A stretch of 21,198 bases of DNA. It comes from Erysipelotrichaceae bacterium. Lineage in GTDB: Bacteria; Bacillota_I; Bacilli_A; Erysipelotrichales; Erysipelotrichaceae. Each line of letters opens with the position of its first letter. Positions within the stretch are counted from its first letter, which is position 1. Position numbers and translations under genes: made by a program. Under the pieces are notes generated by a model, which was not told the origin of the DNA, did no database searches, and saw only the letters and a program-made list of their open reading frames with translations. Below are positions 8,267 through 15,348 of this stretch, piece by piece. The stretch covers positions 1 to 21,198 of the forward strand of contig JABUSI010000239.1 of NCBI GenBank assembly GCA_021442745.1, written 5' to 3'.

Positions 8267-8366
8267 TTTATATACCGGTCTCAGTTGTTTCATCTGTAAA
8301 TATAAATACAAGACTTGTAATTCGCACCATTTTACGGTAAGTATGTAATAGAAAGGCGGTAACTCT

Positions 8367-9065
8367 ATGATCTATGTCATGTCGGATTTACACGGTTGTT
8401 ACGAGCCGTACAAAAAAATGCTCGAACTGATTCAATTTTCAAAAAACGATATGCTGTATATTCTCGGAGATATCACTGACCGCGGCAATGAAGGTATCCG
8501 GATTTTACAGGATATGATGAATTACCCGAATATTGTTCCGATATTGGGAAATCATGATTACATGATGTATGAAGTATGCTCAATGGAATCGGATATCGAC
8601 CGAAACAAGAATGTGGAACGAATCAACACGACGCTCATGGCTTTACGTTTTGCGTGGATTTCCGACGGCGGAAAACCGACATTGGAACAGTTTAAAAAAT
8701 TATCTTATGATCAGCAGAAAGTAATTCTCGAATATTTGAAGGAGTTCCGCTTATACGATCAGGTAACAGTAAACGGAAAGAAGTATTTACTGATTCATGC
8801 CGGTGTAAATAAAACGACCGATTTGTCCCGTCCGGAAACAATAACGTTGGATGAAGCAATCGCTACCCGCCTCGATTATGATACTGTCTATCATCCTTCC
8901 GTCATCCTGGTAAGCGGTCATACGCCGACGGTTGCCATTGACCCCTTGATGAAAGGTCAGATTATCATTCAGAATAATCACATCGCAGTCGATTGCGGAT
9001 GTGTATTCCATATGGGATTGGGTTGCATCTGTCTGGATACCATGCAGACGTTTTATGTCAGATAA
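8367..9065 (+). CDS. PPP-family metallophosphatase (Ser/Thr or Ap4A-type)
   Basis: A 232-residue calcineurin-like phosphoesterase of the PPP branch. Metal and phosphate ligands are clear: SDLHG (6-10), GDITDRG (34-40), GNHD (61-64), then LIHAG and SGHTP further on. These match bacterial PrpE/PrpA-type protein phosphatases and symmetrical Ap4A hydrolases, and the motifs do not separate the two. There are no membrane segments, so it is cytoplasmic. The start at 8367 follows AAAGGCGG. It is a single gene, divergent from the oxidoreductase and ending at a bidirectional hairpin shared with yneF. I see no linked protein kinase. Confidence 0.85.
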   Translation: MIYVMSDLHGCYEPYKKMLELIQFSKNDMLYILGDITDRGNEGIRILQDMMNYPNIVPILGNHDYMMYEVCSMESDIDRNKNVERINTTLMALRFAWISDGGKPTLEQFKKLSYDQQKVILEYLKEFRLYDQVTVNGKKYLLIHAGVNKTTDLSRPETITLDEAIATRLDYDTVYHPSVILVSGHTPTVAIDPLMKGQIIIQNNHIAVDCGCVFHMGLGCICLDTMQTFYVR

Positions 9066-9094
9066 AAGAAAAAGAGCCTTACGGCTCTGGTTTT
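9066..9094. terminator. Bidirectional terminator between the phosphatase gene and yneF
   Basis: Stem AGAGCC (9073-9078) pairs with GGCTCT (9083-9088) around a TTAC loop. TTTT follows on the plus strand (9091-9094). On the minus strand the hairpin is followed by an almost unbroken T-run, so it is strongest as the yneF terminator. Confidence 0.85.
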
Positions 9095-9097
9095 CTA

Positions 9098-9313
9098 CTA
9101 TTTTGCGTTTTCCATGCTCTTCATGACTTGCTTAATCTGAGCTTCAGAAGGCTTACGCCCCATTTGCAAGAACATAGCACGAATCATCTTTTCACTGATT
9201 GGTGGGTTTTCTTTAATTTGTTTTTCGAATTCCTTTCTTGTGAAATAGAATCCGCAGAATCCCCCGATCGCTGCACCGACAAGCAGGTAAACCAAGTTCA
9301 CTAGCCAACCCAT
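9098..9313 (-). CDS. yneF: YneF-family (UPF0154) small membrane protein
   Basis: A 71-residue protein of unknown function, conserved in Firmicutes and Mollicutes. Residues about 4-25 form one membrane segment with a Gly-rich face (LVGAAIGGFCGFYFTRK). A conserved cytoplasmic tail with KENPPISEKMIRAMFLQMG follows, then a short helical end rich in Lys and Met. This is the standard UPF0154 layout and length. The start at 9313 is well supported by GAGGAGGA upstream. It has its own promoter (TTGCAA-17-TATTAT) and a strong terminator, so it is a single-gene unit directly downstream of the candidate 6S RNA. I assign the family only. Confidence 0.9.
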   Translation of the reverse strand: MGWLVNLVYLLVGAAIGGFCGFYFTRKEFEKQIKENPPISEKMIRAMFLQMGRKPSEAQIKQVMKSMENAK

Positions 9314-9340
9314 ATGATATTCCTCCTCTTAACTTTTATA

Positions 9341-9369
9341 ATAATACAGTCTTTTTGTTGTATTTGCAA
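9341..9369 (-). promoter_or_regulatory. yneF promoter
   Basis: On the minus strand, -35 TTGCAA (9369-9364) and -10 TATTAT (9346-9341) are separated by exactly 17 bases and lie just before the ribosome binding site of yneF. Confidence 0.7.
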
Positions 9370-9385
9370 GTACGCCAAAGACTAC

Positions 9386-9541
9386 AAAAACCCAAAAGGA
9401 AGAGATATTTCCTGGCAGCACCAGGTGGGTATCCTGTGTCTGTTTTTAGGATTCCTGCTACCGAGCAGGCATTCAACACCAAAAGACAACATCCGGATTC
9501 CCTTATATCAAATGTAGGAAATAAAGCATATCCTTTCAGGC
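9386..9541 (-). ncRNA. ssrS: Candidate 6S RNA
   Basis: Downstream of aspS, in the place where B. subtilis has its 6S-1 RNA gene bsrA as I recall. The predicted transcript is about 156 nt, starting at G9541 seven bases after an extended -10. A 10-bp closing stem pairs CCUGAAAGGA (9540-9531) with UCCUUUUGGG (9400-9391) and is followed at once by five U (9390-9386). An 8-bp stem pairs 9523-9516 with 9413-9406. A large central bubble follows, whose 3' side can form the small hairpin CCUGG-UGCUG-CCAGG. A broken rod continues (9498-9495 with 9434-9431; 9491-9489 with 9437-9435; 9487-9484 with 9441-9438), capped by CCUGCU-CGGU-AGCAGG (9469-9454). This open-promoter-like rod is the 6S RNA shape, in which the RNA binds housekeeping RNA polymerase. 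It is somewhat short, and the call rests on structure and position rather than sequence identity. Confidence 0.68.
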
Positions 9542-9547
9542 AAATGT

Positions 9548-9556
9548 ATTGTAACA
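9548..9556 (-). promoter_or_regulatory. Promoter of the candidate 6S RNA
   Basis: TGT followed by TACAAT (9553-9548 on the minus strand) makes an extended -10. The first G seven bases on (9541) coincides with the base before the closing stem. I see no convincing -35. The upstream end overlaps an inverted repeat. Confidence 0.55.
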
Positions 9557-9600
9557 TGGTTCTTTGTTAATTCCTATACTTGACATGAAAAAAGAACCAT
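9556..9600. repeat. 10-bp inverted repeat upstream of the 6S RNA
   Basis: ATGGTTCTTT (9556-9565) and AAAGAACCAT (9591-9600) are perfect inverted copies separated by 25 bases. The inner arm reaches the TG of the extended -10 of the 6S promoter. It may be an operator, a long-loop hairpin or a relic; neither side has the T-run of a good terminator. Confidence 0.6.
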
Positions 9601-9625
9601 ATTCCTGACTTCCTATATAAAAATA

Positions 9626-9649
9626 AGACATCGATGTTACTCGATGTCT
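9626..9649 (-). terminator. Terminator of the hisS-aspS operon
   Basis: The 8-bp stem TCGATGTC/GACATCGA (9641-9648 with 9627-9634, extended by one A-T pair) has a 6-base loop. On the minus strand TTATTTTTA follows. It lies just after the aspS stop. Confidence 0.8.
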
Positions 9650-9655
9650 GTGTTT

Positions 9656-11395
9656 TTATTTGACTACTGCTATGCCTAATTCTTTCAGTTGCTTGTCATC
9701 AACGTTATTCGGTGCTTCACTCATCAGATCGGAGGCACTTGCTGTCTTAGGGAATGCGACAACATCACGAATGTTATCGGTACCGCACAAAATCATAATC
9801 AGACGTTCCAGTCCGATTCCGACACCACCATGAGGAGGTGTTCCGTAACGCAAAGCTTCCAGGAACCATCCGAATTTTTCCTTTGCCTGCTCCATCGTCA
9901 AGCCGATGGCTTCAAATACTTTTGCCTGTACTTTCTGATCATGAATACGGATGGAACCGCTCAACAATTCATAACCGTTCAATACCAGGTCGTAAGCACG
10001 GGAATAGCAGTTACCTTTATCGGTCAGCAACTTGTCTAGGTCTTCCAGATTTGGCGAAGTAAACGGATGGTGTGCCGCTACATAACGTCCTTCCTCTTCC
10101 GAATATTCAAACATCGGGAAGTTTGTTACCCATAAGAAATTATATTTGGTTTCATCAATCAGGCCTAAATCCTTACCGAGTTTACTGCGCAATGCGCCTA
10201 ATGCCGTCTGAGCGACCTTCTTCTTGTCGGCAATCACAAAGACGATGTCTCCGTTTTCGATACCCAGTGCTTCCGTTAAAGAAGCTTTTTCTTCATCAGA
10301 CAGCATCTTGGCAATGGAACCGGACCATTCGTTATCCGTATATTTCAGATTTGCCAGTGCCTTTGCGCCATAAATCTTCACAAAATCCTGTAACTTGTCC
10401 AAATCTTTGCGAGAGAACTTCGCAGCCGCTCCTTTAGCGTTCATCGCATTGATGATACCGCCGTTTTCCAATGCTGATGCAAAAATCTTTGCTTCCGTAT
10501 GCGCAAACACATCCGATACGTCATGTAATTCCATCTCAAAACGGGTATCCGGTTTATCGGATCCGTAACGGGACATACATTCGGTATATGGGATTCTCGG
10601 GAATGAATCCAATACAGCTCCCTTGATTTCATGGAAGATTTCCTTCATCAGTCCTTCAACTACATTCCATACGTCTTCTTCGTCAACGAAACTCATCTCA
10701 ATATCAATCTGGGTAAATTCCGGCTGACGGTCTGCCCGTAAATCTTCATCACGGAAGCATCTGGCAATCTGGAAGTACTTTTCCATTCCGCCAACCATCA
10801 GAAGTTGTTTATACAACTGCGGAGATTGCGGTAATGCATAGAATTTTCCTTTGCTGATTCGACTTGGGACAAGATAGTCACGAGCTCCTTCCGGGGTAGA
10901 TTTACACAGAATCGGTGTTTCCACTTCAACAAACCCCAGTTTACTCAGATAATTTCTTGTTAATAAGGTAACCTGATGACGCAACATCAGTTTGGACTTG
11001 ATAGCATCCCGCCGGATATCGAGATAACGATATTTCAATCGGGTATCTTCCAACGCATCCGTTTCTTCCTGCACCATAATCGGTGTTGTATCTGCCGTAT
11101 TGATAATGCGGACTTCGGTTACGCGGACTTCAATTTCTCCGGTTGCCAGTTTCGGATTGGCATCTTTTCTTTTTTCAACAATACCGGTTACCTGTAAGAT
11201 ATATTCATTTCTGACGTCTTTCACTTGCGGTGCGATTGTTTCATCAAAAGTCAACTGAACAATTCCGCTGCGGTCACGCAGATCAATAAATACAAGGGAA
11301 CCCAGGTTTCTTCTTTTGCTGACCCATCCGACTAAGGTAACTTCTTCTGTTACGTTAGCGACACGTAACGTGCCGTTTTCATGTGTACGTTTCAT
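9656..11395 (-). CDS. aspS: Aspartyl-tRNA synthetase, bacterial type
   Basis: Charges tRNA-Asp with aspartate in the cytoplasm. It is 579 residues, close to the usual bacterial length. The N-terminal OB-fold anticodon-binding domain contains GWVSKRRNLGSLVFIDLRD. The class II catalytic core has motif 2 in FRDEDLRADRQPEFTQIDIE (about 214-233) and motif 3 in GVGIGLERLIMIL near the C-terminus. Between them lies the inserted GAD-type domain of bacterial AspRS. The start at 11395 forms an ATGA overlap with the hisS stop and has AGGAGGAGAA upstream, so the genes are co-translated. Whether it also charges tRNA-Asn cannot be read from the sequence. It shares the T-box leader upstream of hisS. Confidence 0.97.
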   Translation of the reverse strand: MKRTHENGTLRVANVTEEVTLVGWVSKRRNLGSLVFIDLRDRSGIVQLTFDETIAPQVKDVRNEYILQVTGIVEKRKDANPKLATGEIEVRVTEVRIINTADTTPIMVQEETDALEDTRLKYRYLDIRRDAIKSKLMLRHQVTLLTRNYLSKLGFVEVETPILCKSTPEGARDYLVPSRISKGKFYALPQSPQLYKQLLMVGGMEKYFQIARCFRDEDLRADRQPEFTQIDIEMSFVDEEDVWNVVEGLMKEIFHEIKGAVLDSFPRIPYTECMSRYGSDKPDTRFEMELHDVSDVFAHTEAKIFASALENGGIINAMNAKGAAAKFSRKDLDKLQDFVKIYGAKALANLKYTDNEWSGSIAKMLSDEEKASLTEALGIENGDIVFVIADKKKVAQTALGALRSKLGKDLGLIDETKYNFLWVTNFPMFEYSEEEGRYVAAHHPFTSPNLEDLDKLLTDKGNCYSRAYDLVLNGYELLSGSIRIHDQKVQAKVFEAIGLTMEQAKEKFGWFLEALRYGTPPHGGVGIGLERLIMILCGTDNIRDVVAFPKTASASDLMSEAPNNVDDKQLKELGIAVVK

Positions 11396-12669
11396 TCTTC
11401 TCCTCCTAAGATACGATCCAAGGTATCAATTACTTGTTCAAACGGAACGGTAATCTGTGTTTGATTCTTAATGTCCTTAATGTTTACCATTCCCTGCTGC
11501 AGTTCTGTTTCTCCGACAATAACTGCAACTTTTGTCCGGAAGCGATCCACACTCTTGAACTGCGCTTTCAGACTACGCGGTACGGCATTGAATTCACAGC
11601 GATATCCGGCTGCCCGGATTTCCGTCGCCAGTTCCAGGGGTTTGGAGCCGACGTTTCCCAATGCCATAACATAAGCGTCCAGTGCCGGTCTTTCTTCCAA
11701 TGGCACTTGTTCGGCTTCCGCCAGAATCAAAAGCCGTTCCAATCCCATTCCGAATCCGACACCGCTCATCTGCGGACCGCCGAAATATTCAACGAGATTA
11801 TCATATCGTCCGCCACCGAAAACCGTAGCCTGAGTACCGCTTTCCGGATGTGTGGAGACGACTTCAAATACGGTGTGCGTATAGTAATCCAGTCCGCGTA
11901 CCAGACGTGCATCAATTTCATACGGAATTTCTAACGCATCCAGTGCACCCAGTACCTGCCGGAAATACTCCTTGGATTCCTCATTCAGGGATTGTTCCAG
12001 AGACGGAGCTGTTTTCATACATTCCAGATCGTGATCCACCTTGCAATCCAGTAACCGTAACGGATTGATTTCATACCGGCGTTTACAATCTTCGCACAAT
12101 TCCGGCAGATGATCTTTAAAGTGATCTTTCAGCACTTCACGATATGTACTGCGGCTTTGTTCGTCACCCAGCGTATTAATCAAAACTTTAACGGACTGCA
12201 ATCCCAATCCTTTTACAATCGAATATCCGAGTGCGATGATTTCCGCATCAATCATCGGTGATTTTACTCCGATGTTTTCAATTCCGAACTGATTGAACTG
12301 ACGATATCTTCCTTTTTGCGGACGTTCATACCGGAACATTTCACCCATATAGTACAGTTTTACCGGTAAGTCTGCATTACCGTACATTTTATGCTGAACG
12401 AAACTGCGGATGATTCCGGCGGTTCCTTCCGGACGTAACGTCATACTGTCTTCGCCGTGAACCGAAAACGTGTACATTTCTTTGTTGACCATATCGGAAC
12501 TGTCGTTCTCCCGTTTGAACACTTTCGTATCTTCAAACATCGGCGTCCGGATTTCTTCATACCCGTATACGTCACATACGGAACGAATCAGCGTTTCAAT
12601 CTGCAGCCATTTCCGGGATTGGGAAGGAAGAATATCCTGCGTTCCTCTCGGCGTCTGATAATTTGCCAT
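11392..12669 (-). CDS. hisS: Histidyl-tRNA synthetase
   Basis: Charges tRNA-His. The 425-residue class II enzyme starts with the typical YQTPRGTQDILP. It has motif 2 in MFRYERPQKGRYRQFNQFG, the HisRS-specific histidine site LVRGLDYYTHTVFE (about 257-270) and motif 3 in GFGMGLERLLIL. The C-terminal anticodon-binding domain is complete. The start at 12669 follows GGAGGAAATTT. It is the first gene of hisS-aspS, the same order as in Bacillus, and is controlled by the T-box leader directly upstream. Confidence 0.97.
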   Translation of the reverse strand: MANYQTPRGTQDILPSQSRKWLQIETLIRSVCDVYGYEEIRTPMFEDTKVFKRENDSSDMVNKEMYTFSVHGEDSMTLRPEGTAGIIRSFVQHKMYGNADLPVKLYYMGEMFRYERPQKGRYRQFNQFGIENIGVKSPMIDAEIIALGYSIVKGLGLQSVKVLINTLGDEQSRSTYREVLKDHFKDHLPELCEDCKRRYEINPLRLLDCKVDHDLECMKTAPSLEQSLNEESKEYFRQVLGALDALEIPYEIDARLVRGLDYYTHTVFEVVSTHPESGTQATVFGGGRYDNLVEYFGGPQMSGVGFGMGLERLLILAEAEQVPLEERPALDAYVMALGNVGSKPLELATEIRAAGYRCEFNAVPRSLKAQFKSVDRFRTKVAVIVGETELQQGMVNIKDIKNQTQITVPFEQVIDTLDRILGGEE

Positions 12670-12688
12670 AAATTTCCTCCTGAAAAAT

Positions 12689-12716
12689 AAAAAGCGTCCT
12701 TACTCTAAGGACGCTT
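12689..12716 (-). terminator. T-box attenuator terminator
   Basis: Stem AAGCGTCCTTA (12716-12706) pairs perfectly with TAAGGACGCTT (12702-12692) around GAG and is followed by a T-run. Its 5' arm shares bases with the antiterminator, giving the mutually exclusive fold of T-box control. Confidence 0.95.
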
Positions 12717-12904
12717 AAAAGCGCGATACCACCTTAGTTCACACAAAATGTGTGCACCTCAAATCTGTAACGTAGACTTACGTCAATCCCTACTGATTTC
12801 AGAATTGCTCCTCACAAATGTCAAGTTCTGATTTCCTGTGAACAGTTTCACCCTACCTGCCCTCTCTGCAACAGTCATTCATCACCCTTTTGATCTTCGG
12901 ATTT
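12690..12904 (-). promoter_or_regulatory. T-box leader of hisS-aspS, probably tRNA-Asp specific
   Basis: The T-box core AACTAAGGTGGTATCGCG is at 12739-12722. Stem I carries the conserved AGAGAG and GGTGAAA elements. The likely specifier is GAC (Asp, 12822-12820) followed by A. A stem III hairpin (CACAC/GTGTG) is present. The antiterminator can form from CTAAGG (12737-12732) with CCTTAG (12710-12705), plus CGCTT/AAGCG, and it excludes the terminator hairpin. The bulge UGGU ends in U, which can pair with discriminator G73 of tRNA-Asp (wobble) but not with C73 of tRNA-His, so Asp is favoured. Uncharged tRNA should open transcription of both synthetase genes. Confidence 0.93.
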
Positions 12905-12910
12905 GCATAC

Positions 12911-12939
12911 AGTGTATCATAGTTTTCGTTTACCGACAA
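12911..12939 (-). promoter_or_regulatory. hisS-aspS promoter
   Basis: -35 TTGTCG (12939-12934) and -10 TACACT (12916-12911) are 17 bases apart, and TGA before the -10 makes it extended. The -35 begins at the base right after the pyk stop codon. Confidence 0.78.
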
Positions 12940-14358
12940 CTAGTGTTCAACTTCCATATACCGCATGGTATTGGTATTTCCGTGTCCGGCACGCCATCCG
13001 GCACAGATAATCATGGTACTTCCGACCGGAAGTTTAATCTTACGTGCAATTCTCTTTGCACATTCATCGTACATATTGGAATCCGTAATATCGTTATCGA
13101 CAATCGGGAATACCCCCCAGTACATTGCCAGTCTGCGTGCCGTCTTTTCGGAATTGGTTGCGGCAATAACCGGTGCAGCCGGCCGTAAAGGTATCAGACG
13201 TTTTGCGGTACCTCCTGTTTCCGTAAATGCCATTACGGCAGATACGTTATCCAGACATACGCAGCTTTCCGCTACCGCAATACCGATTACTTCACTCATG
13301 GAACGATGACGGAACTGTGCAGCTCTCTGCACGATTCCCACGTGATCAATCAATGCTTCGGTTGCTTCAGCGATGGAACTCATGGTCTTAACTGCCTGCT
13401 CCGGATATTCACCGGCAGCCGTTTCACCGGACAGCATGATGGCATCCGAACCGTCCAGCACGGCATTCGCTACGTCAGATGCTTCCGCACGCGTAGGTCT
13501 CGGATTATGAATCATTGATTCCAGCATATGGGTTGCGGTAATTACCGGTTTTCCCATCGCATTGGCAATTTTTATAATATTCTTCTGATAAATAGGAACC
13601 AATCCGTAAGATACTTCAACTCCCAGATCGCCACGGGCTACCATAACCGCATCCGCAACTTTAAGGATTTCCTGCAGATTGTCATAACCTTCCTGATTTT
13701 CAATCTTTGCAATGATTTCAATGTCTTCGTTTCCTTCTTCTTTCAGAATTTCACGGATTGCCAGCACGTCTTCCGGACGACGGACAAAACTTGCGGCGAT
13801 ATAATCCACCCGGTTGCGGCAGGCAAAACGGATATCCGCATCGTCCTTTTCCGAAATGAAAGGCATCGTCAGTACAACACCCGGTACGTTAACGCCTTTT
13901 TTTGTTTTCAATTCACCCGAGTTTTCCACCCGTGTCTTCAAATCACCGTTTTCCATTTTTTCCGTAACGGTAAACGTCATTTTCCCGTCATCCATCAGAA
14001 TTCTTGTTCCGACTTCCACATCATGGAACAATTCCGGACAACACAGCTGGAACCGTTCGTGTGTTCCCAATACTTCTTCACTTGTCAGAATTACCGTATC
14101 TCCTGTCTGGAATTCCACGGTACCATCCATTTTACCTACTCGGATTTCCGGACCCTTTGTGTCTAACATAATTGCCACATGTGCTCCCAGTTCCCAGTTC
14201 ATATTGCGGATGGATTTAATTCTTGCACCATGTTCCTCATAATTTCCGTGAGAGAAATTCAAACGGGCAACATTCATTCCGGCATTGTACAGTTTCACCA
14301 GCATTTCCGGTGATTCACTGGTCGGACCTATGGTGCAGATAATTTTGGTTTTTCGCAT
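12940..14358 (-). CDS. pyk: Pyruvate kinase
   Basis: Final ATP-forming step of glycolysis, phosphoenolpyruvate plus ADP to pyruvate. It is 472 residues, the short form without the extra C-terminal PEP-utiliser domain of B. subtilis Pyk. Seen: KTKIICTIGPTSESPE at the start, VARLNFSHGNYEEH, the substrate site LDTKGPEIRVG, MVARGDLGVE, and the active-site helix ATHMLESMIHNPRPTRAEAS, then DGSDAIMLSGETAAGEYP. The helix reads ATHML where many enzymes have ATQML, a mild variation. The start at 14358 follows GGAGGTAGT. It lies 17 bases downstream of pfkA, so the two are co-transcribed. Confidence 0.97.
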   Translation of the reverse strand: MRKTKIICTIGPTSESPEMLVKLYNAGMNVARLNFSHGNYEEHGARIKSIRNMNWELGAHVAIMLDTKGPEIRVGKMDGTVEFQTGDTVILTSEEVLGTHERFQLCCPELFHDVEVGTRILMDDGKMTFTVTEKMENGDLKTRVENSGELKTKKGVNVPGVVLTMPFISEKDDADIRFACRNRVDYIAASFVRRPEDVLAIREILKEEGNEDIEIIAKIENQEGYDNLQEILKVADAVMVARGDLGVEVSYGLVPIYQKNIIKIANAMGKPVITATHMLESMIHNPRPTRAEASDVANAVLDGSDAIMLSGETAAGEYPEQAVKTMSSIAEATEALIDHVGIVQRAAQFRHRSMSEVIGIAVAESCVCLDNVSAVMAFTETGGTAKRLIPLRPAAPVIAATNSEKTARRLAMYWGVFPIVDNDITDSNMYDECAKRIARKIKLPVGSTMIICAGWRAGHGNTNTMRYMEVEH

Positions 14359-14375
14359 ACTACCTCCGATTAGAC

Positions 14376-15338
14376 TTATACCAGTCGTTCAAACATATCA
14401 TATAAGGCTTTTCTGGATTTCTTAGGTCTTGCCATAGCTTCTTCGATTGGAATACTGCATACTTTGTTGTCAATGATGCCAACGCATTGTCCGCCAATGC
14501 CTTGTTCAATCAGACTGACTGCATAATCACCTAATTGTGTCGCTAGAACACGGTCAAACGGAGTCGGTGATCCGCCTCTTTGTATGTGTCCCAACACAGT
14601 AGCACGACCTGCAAAGCCTGTTGCCTGTGAAATCTTTTTAGCCAGCATATCGGCATCCGTTATCTTTTCGGTCAGAATGACAATGGCGTGACGTTTTTTC
14701 TTTTTGATTTCCAATTGATGAAGACGTTCCAGCACTTCTTCTTCATCATATCCCCGCTCCGGTGAAATAACGATTTCCGCACCACAGGAAATGGCTGCGT
14801 ACAGCGCAATATCCCCGCAATGATTTCCCATTACTTCCACTACAGAACAACGGTGATGGGAACTGGAAGTATCCCGCAATTTGTCGATTGCCTCAATAAC
14901 AGTTGTTAATGCCGTATCAAATCCGATTGTATAGTCCGTACCACAGATATCGTTGTCGATGGTTCCCGGTAACCCGATACAATTGATTCCCATTTCGGTC
15001 AATGCCATGGCACCGCGATAGGATCCGTCCCCACCGATGACCACCAAAGCATCGATTCCGTGTTCATGCAGATTATCAACAGCTTTCTGACGTACTTCCT
15101 CCAGTTTGAATTCAGGAAGACGTGCAGAACCAAGAATTGTACCGCCACGAATCATGATATCCGATACACTACCACGATCCAACGGATGAATATCGCCATT
15201 GACCAAGCCACGGTATCCGTCCATAATGCCGAATACTTCAAATCCCCGCGATAATGCAGAGCGTGTTACCGAACGAATGGCAGCATTCATTCCGGGAGCA
15301 TCTCCGCCGGAAGTCAGAATTCCGATTTTATGTGACAT
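14376..15338 (-). CDS. pfkA: ATP-dependent 6-phosphofructokinase
   Basis: Commits fructose-6-phosphate to glycolysis. The 320-residue product is the usual length for the bacterial allosteric tetramer. It has the ATP-site motif GILTSGGDAPGMNAAIRSV, GTILGSAR, IGGDGSYRGA, the catalytic segment PGTIDNDICGTDYTIGFDTA, VEVMGNHCGD and HIQRGGSPTPFDRVLAT. The Gly after GGD and in GGDGS fits ATP rather than pyrophosphate use. I chose 15338 (AGGAGGAAAACC upstream) over in-frame ATGs up to 15383, which overlap dnaI. It starts 10 bases after dnaI ends. Confidence 0.97.
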   Translation of the reverse strand: MSHKIGILTSGGDAPGMNAAIRSVTRSALSRGFEVFGIMDGYRGLVNGDIHPLDRGSVSDIMIRGGTILGSARLPEFKLEEVRQKAVDNLHEHGIDALVVIGGDGSYRGAMALTEMGINCIGLPGTIDNDICGTDYTIGFDTALTTVIEAIDKLRDTSSSHHRCSVVEVMGNHCGDIALYAAISCGAEIVISPERGYDEEEVLERLHQLEIKKKKRHAIVILTEKITDADMLAKKISQATGFAGRATVLGHIQRGGSPTPFDRVLATQLGDYAVSLIEQGIGGQCVGIIDNKVCSIPIEEAMARPKKSRKALYDMFERLV

Positions 15339-15348
15339 GGTTTTCCTC

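Noticed and set aside
9386..9541. SRP RNA, tmRNA or riboswitch as the identity of the structured RNA
   Set aside because: There is no SRP GNAR-loop and asymmetric-bulge motif, no tRNA-like ends or tag frame, and no following gene in attenuation position. The closed rod with a central bubble fits 6S RNA better.
9314..9570. Short open reading frames (about 65-73 codons) on both strands of the gap between yneF and aspS
   Set aside because: None has a convincing ribosome binding site or recognisable protein pattern. The region is better explained by the 6S RNA structure, promoters and terminator.
12818..12820. CAU (His) as the main T-box specifier
   Set aside because: The UGGU bulge cannot pair with C73 of tRNA-His, and GAC is followed by the usual A. 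Kept only as a possible secondary reading.
13528..14166. 212-codon antisense frame inside pyk
   Set aside because: It is composed of low-complexity Phe/His/Arg-rich sequence typical of the reverse complement of a coding gene, with no ribosome binding site. The sense frame is an intact pyruvate kinase.
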